Below are positions 26,318 through 34,092 of a stretch of DNA of 64,000 nt, one piece after another; within the stretch, counting starts at the first letter, position 1, and each line of letters opens with the position of its first letter. The stretch comes from UBA7672 sp040398425 (GTDB taxonomy: Bacteria > Pseudomonadota > Alphaproteobacteria > Caulobacterales > Hyphomonadaceae), in the NCBI GenBank assembly GCA_040398425.1, contig JBBATZ010000006.1, positions 1-64,000 on the forward strand, in the 5' to 3' direction. The notes below the pieces were generated by a model, which saw only the letters and a program-made list of their open reading frames with translations, was not told the DNA's origin and did not search any database. The translations under genes were made by a program, and so were the position numbers.

Positions 26318-27760
26318 CTAGCCGCCGATCGCACGCGCGGCCGCGTCGAGCAGGAACTGGATCGTGATCGTCAGGACCGGGAAAACGAGGAGCGTTGTGA
26401 TCGCCACGGTCGCCGCCACCGACATGTCGGTCTTGTCCAGCGGCTCGCCAGCAGGCTTCACGAACATCGCCCAGACGAGACGCAGATAGTAGCCGAGCGA
26501 GATGACGCTCGCGAGCGCGCCGACCAGAACCAGCCAGAGCATCCCGCCTTCAATACCGGCGGTGAAGACCTGCAGCTTGCCCCAGAAGCCGGCAGCTGGA
26601 GGAATGCCTGCGACCGAGAAGATGAGGATCAGCAGGCCGAGCGCCATGCCCGGCTTGGATTTCACCAAACCGTTGAGATCGGAGACCTGGTCGATCGGCT
26701 TGCCAGCCCGGCGCAACGCAAGCACGCCGCCGAACATGCCGAGCGTCGCGATCACGTAGAGAGTCATGTAGACCAGCACGGCCGCCGCACCCGTCTCTGC
26801 TCCGGCGGCGATGGCGATCAGTGCGAAGCCAACGTTGGAGATCGAGGAATACGCCAGGATCCTCTTGATGCTGTTCTGCATGAGCGCGCCGAACGCGCCG
26901 ATCAGCATCGACAGCGCCGAGATAATCGCGATGATCATTTTCCAGGACGCTTCATGCGTGCCGAACGCTGTGAACATCACGTGAGCCAGCACGCCGACGG
27001 CGGCGATCTTCGGCGCGGTCGAGAAGAACGCCACCACAGGCGCCGGCGCCCCCTCATAGACGTCTGGCGTCCAGATGTGGAACGGCGCCGCTGATGCCTT
27101 GAACGACAGTCCGCAGATCAGGAAAACGAGACCGAACACGAGGCCAACTGACGTGGGCGCTGCAGCGATCGCCGCATAGCTTGTCCCGCCCGAGAAGCCG
27201 TAGACGAGGGCCGATCCGTACAGCAGCAGGCCGGAGGCCAGCGCGCCGAGGACGAAATATTTGAGACCAGCTTCCGCCGACTTCAGGCTGTCGCGCCGGA
27301 ACGCGGCGAGCACATAGGATGACAGGCTCAGTGTCTCGATGCCGACGTAGAGGGTCATCAGGTCGTTGGCCGACAGCATCATACCGGCGCCGAACGAGCC
27401 GAACGTGATCAGAAGCGGATACTCATACCGCTCCATCTGCGACGACTTCAGGGCCCCGCCCGACATGAACAGGGCAAAAGCCGCCAGCACGTAAGTGACG
27501 CCCTTGGCGAAGATCGTGAACGGCGTCGCCTTGTAGAGACCGTCCGGCGCGACCACGCTTGCGAAGGAGGGCAGAGACTCGCCGCGACCGAATTGAACGA
27601 ACGCCGCCACCGCCGCCGCCGTTAGCGCAGCCGCGGCCAGCACACGGAGCAGGCCCGAGATACGATCGCCACCGATTGCGCCGAGCAGCAAGCCGGCCAG
27701 ACCGAAGGCAACGAGGATGGTCTCGGGGAGCGTCGTGGTGATGTCAGCGAGGAAATTCAT
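26318..27760 (-). CDS. nuoN: NADH-quinone oxidoreductase subunit N
   Basis: NuoN is one of three antiporter-like proton-pumping membrane subunits of complex I. Its 480 residues form about 14 membrane helices. The conserved core is recognised as SLSSYVLAAFRRDSLKSAEAG with the functional glutamate/lysine positions and the later KRILAYSSISNVG segment. It is the last nuo gene, 9 bases after nuoM and 6 bases before birA. Confidence 0.96.
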   Translation of the reverse strand: MNFLADITTTLPETILVAFGLAGLLLGAIGGDRISGLLRVLAAAALTAAAVAAFVQFGRGESLPSFASVVAPDGLYKATPFTIFAKGVTYVLAAFALFMSGGALKSSQMERYEYPLLITFGSFGAGMMLSANDLMTLYVGIETLSLSSYVLAAFRRDSLKSAEAGLKYFVLGALASGLLLYGSALVYGFSGGTSYAAIAAAPTSVGLVFGLVFLICGLSFKASAAPFHIWTPDVYEGAPAPVVAFFSTAPKIAAVGVLAHVMFTAFGTHEASWKMIIAIISALSMLIGAFGALMQNSIKRILAYSSISNVGFALIAIAAGAETGAAAVLVYMTLYVIATLGMFGGVLALRRAGKPIDQVSDLNGLVKSKPGMALGLLILIFSVAGIPPAAGFWGKLQVFTAGIEGGMLWLVLVGALASVISLGYYLRLVWAMFVKPAGEPLDKTDMSVAATVAITTLLVFPVLTITIQFLLDAAARAIGG

Positions 27761-27769
27761 GACGTGTTC

Positions 27770-29269
27770 CTACTGCCCGACCATCCGCAGGACTTCCATC
27801 GCCGAGGTCTTCGTCAGGTCGAAGACGATGCTCGGGAAGACGCCCAGCCCCAGCGCGCTGATCGCCAGCAGGCCAAGAATGAAGAACTCCAGCGCGGTGA
27901 CATCCTTGATGTCGAACAGCTTCTCGTTGGTCATCTCGCCGAACACCGTCCGGCGATAAAGCGTGAGCATGTAGACAGCTGATAGGATGACGCCGAGCGC
28001 TGCGCCCGCCGCCGCCCAGGTGGACGCCTGGAAGCCGCCAACCATCGTCAGGATTTCACCGACAAACCCGCTGGTTCCCGGCAGGCCGACGTTGGCCATC
28101 GAGAACAGCATGAACAGCGCCGCATAGACCGGCATGCGATGAACAAGGCCGCCGTAGAATGCGATCTCGCGCGTGTGCATCCGATCGTAGATGACGCCGA
28201 CCGAGAAGAAGAGCGCGCCGGAGATGATGCCGTGACTGATCATCTGGAAAATGGCGCCCTGGATGCCAGCTTCATTGAAAGAGAAAATGCCGAGCGTCAC
28301 GAAGCCCATGTGAGCCACTGACGAATAAGCCACCAGCTTCTTGATGTCGGTCTGCCGGAACGCGACGAGCGAGGCGTAGACGATCGCGATCACTGACAAG
28401 CCAAACATCAACGGCTGGAACAGGTGAGACGCTTCCGGGAACATCGGCAACGAGAACCGCAGGAAGCCGTAACCGCCCATCTTCAACAGCACGGCCGCCA
28501 GCACGACCGAGCCCGAGGTCGGCGCCTCAACGTGCGCATCGGGCAGCCAGGTGTGCACCGGCCACATCGGCAGCTTCACAGCGAACGAGGCGAAGAAAGC
28601 CAGCCACAGCCAGGTTTGAACCTCAGGCGGGAACAGCAGCGCGCCTGTCTGCGGATTGACGCCTTCCTGCAGGGTCGGGATATCCGTCGTCCCGGCGACG
28701 ATCGACATGTAGACCAGCGCGGCCAGCAGCAGCAGCGATCCAAGCAGCGTGTAGAGGAAGAACTTGAACGCCGCGTACAGCTTGTTCTTGCCGCCCCAGA
28801 CGCCAATGATCAGGAACATCGGGATCAGTCCGCCTTCGAAGAAGACGTAGAACAGCACCAGATCCATCGCGCAGAACACGCCGATCATCAGCGTTTCGAG
28901 CAGCAGGAAAGCGATCAGGAATTCGCCAATCCGGTCCTTGATCGAGGAGATCGATTGCAGGATGCAGAGGGGCATCAGCGCGGTGGTCAGGATCACCAGC
29001 GAAATGGCGAGACCGTCAACGCCGAGCTTGTAGGACGAGCCGCCAAACCACGGCGCGAAATCGACCAGCTGGTATCCCGGCGTCGCAGCGTTGAACTGGC
29101 TGAGCGCAAACAGCGATACGATCAGGGTCGCAACCGAAGACAGGATCGCGATCGGCTTCGACGCAGTCGCGGCGAGCGCAGCGCCGCCGACGATGCGCAG
29201 CGCAAGAATGAGCAACGCCCCCACCATCGGCAGGAAGGTCGTCAGCGTGAGGATCATGGAGCCAGTCAT
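27770..29269 (-). CDS. nuoM: NADH-quinone oxidoreductase subunit M
   Basis: NuoM is the central antiporter-like subunit of the complex I membrane arm (499 residues, about 14 helices). Landmarks are the EGGLIPMFLIIGVWGG segment with the essential glutamate, KLPMWPVHTWLPDAHVEAPT with the lysine and HTWLPDAH motif, and KKLVAYSSVAHMG. It sits 3 bases downstream of nuoL. Confidence 0.97.
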   Translation of the reverse strand: MTGSMILTLTTFLPMVGALLILALRIVGGAALAATASKPIAILSSVATLIVSLFALSQFNAATPGYQLVDFAPWFGGSSYKLGVDGLAISLVILTTALMPLCILQSISSIKDRIGEFLIAFLLLETLMIGVFCAMDLVLFYVFFEGGLIPMFLIIGVWGGKNKLYAAFKFFLYTLLGSLLLLAALVYMSIVAGTTDIPTLQEGVNPQTGALLFPPEVQTWLWLAFFASFAVKLPMWPVHTWLPDAHVEAPTSGSVVLAAVLLKMGGYGFLRFSLPMFPEASHLFQPLMFGLSVIAIVYASLVAFRQTDIKKLVAYSSVAHMGFVTLGIFSFNEAGIQGAIFQMISHGIISGALFFSVGVIYDRMHTREIAFYGGLVHRMPVYAALFMLFSMANVGLPGTSGFVGEILTMVGGFQASTWAAAGAALGVILSAVYMLTLYRRTVFGEMTNEKLFDIKDVTALEFFILGLLAISALGLGVFPSIVFDLTKTSAMEVLRMVGQ

Positions 29270-29272
29270 GTC

Positions 29273-31354
29273 CTAGCGCCCCTGGTTCAGGAGAACGAAG
29301 GCCACGAAAACGACGGCCGACAACAGAATGACGAATGCGTAGTGGAAGATGTAGCCGGTGTGCAGCTTCGACAGCCCGCCTGCCCCAGCCTTCGCCACGC
29401 TGGTGACGCCATCTGGCCCCACGCCGTCAATGACCTTCTTGTCGGCCTTCCAGAGCAGGTCACCCAGGCCCGCAGCGCCCTTCACGAAGACGAAGTGATA
29501 GATCTCGTCGAAATACCATTTGTGCGACAGGAACGAGTGCATCGGCCCGCCATTGCGCGCCATGCGACGTGGCACAGACGGGAACACCAGATAGAAGATG
29601 ATCGCGAAGACCAGCCCGCTCACCCAGCAAACGGCGGGCGCCAACTTGACCCACATCGGCACCTCGTGCCGCGCATGCAGCACGTGGTTCTCTGCGCCCG
29701 TGAAGATCGCATCACCCCAGTAAGCAGCCTGATGGTGATCGACCATCGCATCGTAGAATACGCCGCCAGCCAGCACGGCACCGACAGCCAGAATCAGCAG
29801 CGGGACAGCCATGACCTTCGGCGGATCATGCGCGTGATCATAGGTATGGTGGTCCGCGCGCGTCTTGCCCTCGAAGGTCATGAACATCAGGCGCCACGAG
29901 TAGAACGATGTCAGGAACGCCGCGCCGATGCTGAGCCAGAAGGCGAGCGGCGCAAACGCATCGTGCGAAGCAAACGAGCTTTCAATGATCGCGTCCTTCG
30001 AGAAGAAGCCCGCGAAGCCCAGGTTCAGCCCTTCGATGCCCGGAATACCAACGCCCGTCAGCGCCAGCGTGCCGATCAGCATCATTGCCCATGTCAGCGG
30101 CATTTTCTTCCGAAGGCCGCCCATGTTCCGCATGTCCTGCTCATGGTGCATGCCGTGGATGACAGCGCCTGCCGAGAGGAACAGCAGCGCCTTGAAGAAG
30201 GCGTGCGTGAACAGGTGGAACATCGACGCCTGATAGGCACCGAGCCCGGCAGCGAAGAACATGTAACCAAGCTGCGAACAGGTCGAATAAGCGACCACCC
30301 GCTTGATATCGTTCTGCGCTAGACCAACCGTCGCGGCGAAGAAGCACGTCACCGCGCCGATGATCGTGATCATGTTCGCCGCAACGACTGTGTGCTCGTA
30401 AAGGTAGGAGCAGCGGCAGACGAGAAATACGCCGGCAGTCACCATGGTGGCGGCGTGGATCAGCGCGGAAACCGGCGTCGGGCCTTCCATCGCATCCGGC
30501 AGCCAAGTGTGCAGGAAGAACTGAGCCGACTTGCCCATCGCGCCGATGAACAGCAGGACGCCTGCGGCCTCAAGGCCCCACACATGCAGCCAGAGGAAAT
30601 CAAACGTCACGTCCTGGATCGGGATCGCCGAGATCGTGCCGACCGGCGTGACCGGCGCGTTCTGAGCGATGACGGCGAACACGGTGTCAAACTTGATCGA
30701 TGAGAATTCCGCGATGTGAAACTGCGTATAGTCGACGCCAGCGGCGGGCTGGATCATGAAGACCAGCGCCATGATACCCAGCGCAAAACCGACGTCGCCC
30801 ACGCGGTTGACGACGAACGCCTTGATGGCCGCGTCATTGGCCGAGGGCTTCTTGTACCAGAATCCGATGAGCAGGTAGGACGCGAGACCGACGCCTTCCC
30901 AGCCGAAGAAGAGCTGCAGGAAGTTGTCCGCCGTCACTAGCATCAGCATCGCGAAGGTGAAGAGCGACAGGTAGGCAAAGAACCGCGCGCGGTGCGGATC
31001 GTCAGCCATGTAGCCGATCGAGTAGATGTGCACGAGCGCCGACACGCTTGTCACAACGAAGAGCATCGTCACCGAGAGGCTGTCGAGGCGGATGGCCCAA
31101 TCGGCGATGAACGTGCCGACATTGAACCAGCGCGACAGCACGATGGTATGACCGTGGTTGCCGGCTTCGCCGTGCGATCCGAACACCTGATTGAAGAACA
31201 GGAAGCCAGCGAGCGCCGCAGCCGAAACCACCAGCGTGGTCGTCAGCGCCATCGATCCCTTGTCCCCCAACACACGCTGGCCGAGGCCAGCGATCACCGC
31301 GGCAATGCCGGGCGCCAGAACGATGAAGATCGCTGCGATATCCTGGAAGGTCAC
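29273..31354 (-). CDS. nuoL: NADH-quinone oxidoreductase subunit L
   Basis: NuoL is the distal antiporter-like subunit, 693 residues, with about 16 membrane helices and the long lateral helix near the C-terminus. Visible motifs are FFGWEGVGLASYLLIGFWY, GKSAQFFLHTWLPDAMEGPT and KRVVAYSTCSQLGYMFFA. A histidine-rich segment (TRADHHTYDHAHDPP, about 510-524) lies in a cytoplasmic or periplasmic loop before the last helices. It follows nuoK by 12 bases. Confidence 0.97.
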   Translation of the reverse strand: MTFQDIAAIFIVLAPGIAAVIAGLGQRVLGDKGSMALTTTLVVSAAALAGFLFFNQVFGSHGEAGNHGHTIVLSRWFNVGTFIADWAIRLDSLSVTMLFVVTSVSALVHIYSIGYMADDPHRARFFAYLSLFTFAMLMLVTADNFLQLFFGWEGVGLASYLLIGFWYKKPSANDAAIKAFVVNRVGDVGFALGIMALVFMIQPAAGVDYTQFHIAEFSSIKFDTVFAVIAQNAPVTPVGTISAIPIQDVTFDFLWLHVWGLEAAGVLLFIGAMGKSAQFFLHTWLPDAMEGPTPVSALIHAATMVTAGVFLVCRCSYLYEHTVVAANMITIIGAVTCFFAATVGLAQNDIKRVVAYSTCSQLGYMFFAAGLGAYQASMFHLFTHAFFKALLFLSAGAVIHGMHHEQDMRNMGGLRKKMPLTWAMMLIGTLALTGVGIPGIEGLNLGFAGFFSKDAIIESSFASHDAFAPLAFWLSIGAAFLTSFYSWRLMFMTFEGKTRADHHTYDHAHDPPKVMAVPLLILAVGAVLAGGVFYDAMVDHHQAAYWGDAIFTGAENHVLHARHEVPMWVKLAPAVCWVSGLVFAIIFYLVFPSVPRRMARNGGPMHSFLSHKWYFDEIYHFVFVKGAAGLGDLLWKADKKVIDGVGPDGVTSVAKAGAGGLSKLHTGYIFHYAFVILLSAVVFVAFVLLNQGR

Positions 31355-31366
31355 CGGCCTGCTCCC

Positions 31367-31684
31367 CTAACCGTGCAGCACGTTGACGTCTTCGACCGCG
31401 ATTTCACCACGGTTACGGAAGTAGACGACAAGGATGGCAAGACCCACGGCGGCTTCAGCCGCCGCAACCGTAAGCACGAGCATGGCGAACACCTGCCCCA
31501 TGATCGTGCCGTTGAAGACCGAGAACGCGACGAGGTTGAGGTTCACCGAGAGCAGGATCAGTTCGATCGACATCAGGATGACGATGATGTTCTTGCGGTT
31601 CACGAAGATGCCGAACACGCCAATGGTGAACAGCGCCGCCGAGACTGCGAGATAGTGGCCGAGGGTGAGTTCCGCGCCTGCCAT
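31367..31684 (-). CDS. nuoK: NADH-quinone oxidoreductase subunit K
   Basis: NuoK is a three-helix proton-channel subunit (105 residues from the ATG at 31684). The two conserved glutamates lie in IVILMSIELILLSVN (about E41) and VAAAEAAVGLAI (about E77). NRKNIIVILM is the usual cytoplasmic loop. The longer reading frame upstream overlaps nuoJ in another frame and is not coding. The start is 2 bases after the nuoJ stop. Confidence 0.96.
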   Translation of the reverse strand: MAGAELTLGHYLAVSAALFTIGVFGIFVNRKNIIVILMSIELILLSVNLNLVAFSVFNGTIMGQVFAMLVLTVAAAEAAVGLAILVVYFRNRGEIAVEDVNVLHG

Positions 31685-31686
31685 GA

Positions 31687-32280
31687 TCAGATACCTTGTC
31701 CCGGACGAACGTCCTTGAGTTCCACGGCGTCCTTGCGCTTTCGACCCGTCTGCTCGGCAATATTCTGACGTTTGACGGTGGGCCGCGAGCGCAGCGTCAG
31801 CACGATGGCGCCCATCATGGCGACCAGAAGCACGATGCCCGACATCTGGAACAGCAGCAGGTAATCCGTGTAGAGCACCTTCGATAGCGCTTCCGCGTTC
31901 GTCGCCGCCCCCGGGCTCGGCTGGAAGGTTGCGCCGCCGCCAAAGGTCGCCGCCGCAGCAACGATGCCGATCTCGGCCAACAGCGCGAGCGCCACAAGCA
32001 AGCCGACGACCAGGTAATTCTGGAACCCCTGCTTCAGCGCCACGAAGTCGATGTCGAGCATCATGACGACGAACAGGAACAACACCGCCACAGCGCCCAC
32101 ATAGACCACGACCAGCAGCATCGCGAGGAACTCCGCCCCGATGAGCACCAGAAGGCCGGCCGACGTGAAGAACGTCAGGATCAACCACAGCACCGAGTGA
32201 ACGGGGTTGCGCGCCGCGACGACGAACAACGCCGACAGCACGACAACCGTCGAGAGGATATAGAAAGCGATCAGCGCCAT
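31687..32280 (-). CDS. nuoJ: NADH-quinone oxidoreductase subunit J
   Basis: NuoJ is a five-helix membrane subunit between the quinone site and the pumps. From the ATG at 32280 it has 197 residues: helices at about 2-22, 27-47, 52-75 (EFLAMLLVVVYVGAVAVLFLF, the conserved pi-bulge helix core), 90-112 and 145-165, and then a charged tail of about 32 residues. A GAGGAAAG site precedes the ATG. About 107 bases separate it from nuoI, the widest gap inside the operon. Confidence 0.95.
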   Translation of the reverse strand: MALIAFYILSTVVVLSALFVVAARNPVHSVLWLILTFFTSAGLLVLIGAEFLAMLLVVVYVGAVAVLFLFVVMMLDIDFVALKQGFQNYLVVGLLVALALLAEIGIVAAAATFGGGATFQPSPGAATNAEALSKVLYTDYLLLFQMSGIVLLVAMMGAIVLTLRSRPTVKRQNIAEQTGRKRKDAVELKDVRPGQGI

Positions 32281-32387
32281 GGCGTGGCTTTCCTCTTCCT
32301 TTGGTCCAAAGCGCCCCGGACGGGGCAAGAAAAGTTCAAGAGTGATAAAGTCCCAGAGATCAGCCCGCCCTAACGAGCCGCGCCCTT

Positions 32388-32873
32388 CTAGCGATAGCGT
32401 GCGTCCAGTTCCAGATTGCGGGCGATCTCGCGTTCCCAGCGATCGCCGTTCTCCAGAAGTCTTTCCTTGTTGTAGTAAAGTTCCTCGCGCGTTTCCGTCG
32501 CGAACTCGAAATTCGGGCCTTCGACGATGGCGTCCACCGGGCAGGCTTCCTGGCAGAAGCCGCAGTAGATGCATTTCACCATGTCGATGTCGTAGCGAGT
32601 CGTGCGACGCGACCCATCTTCACGCGGCTCAGCCTCGATCGTGATGGCCTGCGCCGGGCAGATCGCCTCGCACAGCTTGCAGGCGATGCAGCGCTCTTCG
32701 CCGTTGGCGTAGCGGCGCAGCGCATGTTCGCCACGGAAGCGCGGGCTCAGCGGGCCTTTCTCGAACGGGTAGTTGATCGTGTACTTGCGCGAGAAGAACT
32801 TCCGCATAGCGAGGAAGAACGCGCCAACGAAGTCGGTCAGCAGGGCTCCGCGAATGGCTTGTGCAATCGACAT
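32388..32873 (-). CDS. nuoI: NADH-quinone oxidoreductase subunit I
   Basis: NuoI carries clusters N6a and N6b on the way to the quinone site. The 161 residues include two 8Fe-ferredoxin motifs, CIACKLCEAICP (about 61-72) and CIYCGFCQEACPVDA (about 100-114). The N-terminal amphipathic helix attaches the subunit to the membrane. It follows nuoH with a single base between stop and start. Confidence 0.96.
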   Translation of the reverse strand: MSIAQAIRGALLTDFVGAFFLAMRKFFSRKYTINYPFEKGPLSPRFRGEHALRRYANGEERCIACKLCEAICPAQAITIEAEPREDGSRRTTRYDIDMVKCIYCGFCQEACPVDAIVEGPNFEFATETREELYYNKERLLENGDRWEREIARNLELDARYR

Positions 32874-32874
32874 C

Positions 32875-34083
32875 TTAGCTAGCCTCTCCGGCGCGGTATT
32901 CCTGCCAGCTGACCAAGCCGTCCTGGTTCTTGTCGAGACCAGCGGGCAACGTCACAGCGGCCAGTTCAGGCGCTTCGAGATAGCCGCTCTTGTCCGCATC
33001 GAGCGCATCGAAAGGCGGGCGCGCCTGAGCGTTCATGAAGGTCACATAGCCGCCGATGATCACGACCGCGACCAGCGAGGTCGGCAGGAAGATCTTCCAG
33101 CCCAGCCGCATCAGCTGGTCATAACGATAGCGCGGCACGATCGTCTTCACCATCGCGAACAGGAAGAAGAAGAACGTCACCTTGACCATGAAGACCAGCA
33201 GGCCCCCAAGGCTGATCAACCAATCCGGCGTGCCATCCGGGACCGGGATCGAGATCGGCATGTGCCAGCCGCCGAAGAACAGGATGGTCAGCATCGAACA
33301 CATCAGGACGATCGAGACGTACTCGCCGATCATGAACATGAGATACGGAGAGGACGAGTATTCTACCTGGTAACCGGCCACGAGTTCGGACTCAGCTTCC
33401 GGAAGATCGAACGGAGGACGGTTGGTTTCTGCCAGCGCCGAGATGAAGAAGATCACGAACATCGGGAACATGACGAAGATCGTCGGGAACGCGAAGGCGT
33501 GCCAGTTCCAGATACCGCCGCCCTGATGGTTCACGACATCAGACAGATTCAGCGAACCGACCAGCAGAAGCACCGACACAATCACGAAGCCGATCGAGAC
33601 CTCGTACGACACCATCTGCGCCGCAGACCGCAACCCGCCGAGGAATGGATACTTCGAGTTGGACGCCCAACCACCCATGATGATGCCGTAAACGCCGAGC
33701 GACGAGATCGCGAACAGGTAGAGGACGCCGACGTTCAGATCGGCGACCACCCAGCCCGGCGCCACGGGGATCACAGCCCAGCCAACCAGCGCCAGCGTCA
33801 GCGTGATGACCGGGGCCAGCAGGAACACCGTCTTGTTGGCGCCCGCTGGAATGATGATCTCTTTGAGGACGAATTTCAGCAGGTCTGCGAACGACTGCAG
33901 CAGGCCGAACGGCCCCACCACGTTCGGCCCTTTGCGCATCATCACCGCCGCCCAGACCTTGCGGTCGAAGAGCAGCAGGAACGCGATGCACACGAGCATG
34001 ATCACGACGAGAGCGAGGATCTGCAGCACGGCGAGGCCGATGCCGCCCCAGATGCCGCCGCCCCAGAGGAAGAGGTTCTGCAT
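32875..34083 (-). CDS. nuoH: NADH-quinone oxidoreductase subunit H with a C-terminal EF-hand pair
   Basis: NuoH forms the membrane wall of the quinone chamber with eight helices. The core (about 1-348) is ordinary, with GPNVVGPFGLLQSFADLLKF (57-76) and RPPFDLPEAESELVAGY as landmarks. The last helix ends at about residue 349. Beyond it is a polar tail of about 53 residues containing two EF-hand loops: residues 362-373 (D-x-D-x-S-G-x-L-x-x-x-E) and 384-395 (D-x-N-x-D-G-x-V-x-x-x-E), spaced as in a paired EF-hand. Standard bacterial NuoH is about 325-350 residues and has no such tail that I know of. The reading frame is continuous and nuoI starts right after it. Confidence 0.95.
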   Translation of the reverse strand: MQNLFLWGGGIWGGIGLAVLQILALVVIMLVCIAFLLLFDRKVWAAVMMRKGPNVVGPFGLLQSFADLLKFVLKEIIIPAGANKTVFLLAPVITLTLALVGWAVIPVAPGWVVADLNVGVLYLFAISSLGVYGIIMGGWASNSKYPFLGGLRSAAQMVSYEVSIGFVIVSVLLLVGSLNLSDVVNHQGGGIWNWHAFAFPTIFVMFPMFVIFFISALAETNRPPFDLPEAESELVAGYQVEYSSSPYLMFMIGEYVSIVLMCSMLTILFFGGWHMPISIPVPDGTPDWLISLGGLLVFMVKVTFFFFLFAMVKTIVPRYRYDQLMRLGWKIFLPTSLVAVVIIGGYVTFMNAQARPPFDALDADKSGYLEAPELAAVTLPAGLDKNQDGLVSWQEYRAGEAS

Positions 34084-34092
34084 CGCGCCCTC

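Noticed and set aside
28424..30322. Long plus-strand open frame (632 codons) opposite nuoM and nuoL
   Set aside because: It is antisense to two clear genes, very rich in R, H, Q and D, as expected for the complement of membrane-protein codons at high GC.
32281..32387. Small extra gene in the 107-base gap between nuoJ and nuoI
   Set aside because: No start with a ribosome site and no open frame of protein-like composition; only a short GCCCC/GGGGC hairpin and the nuoJ ribosome site are seen.
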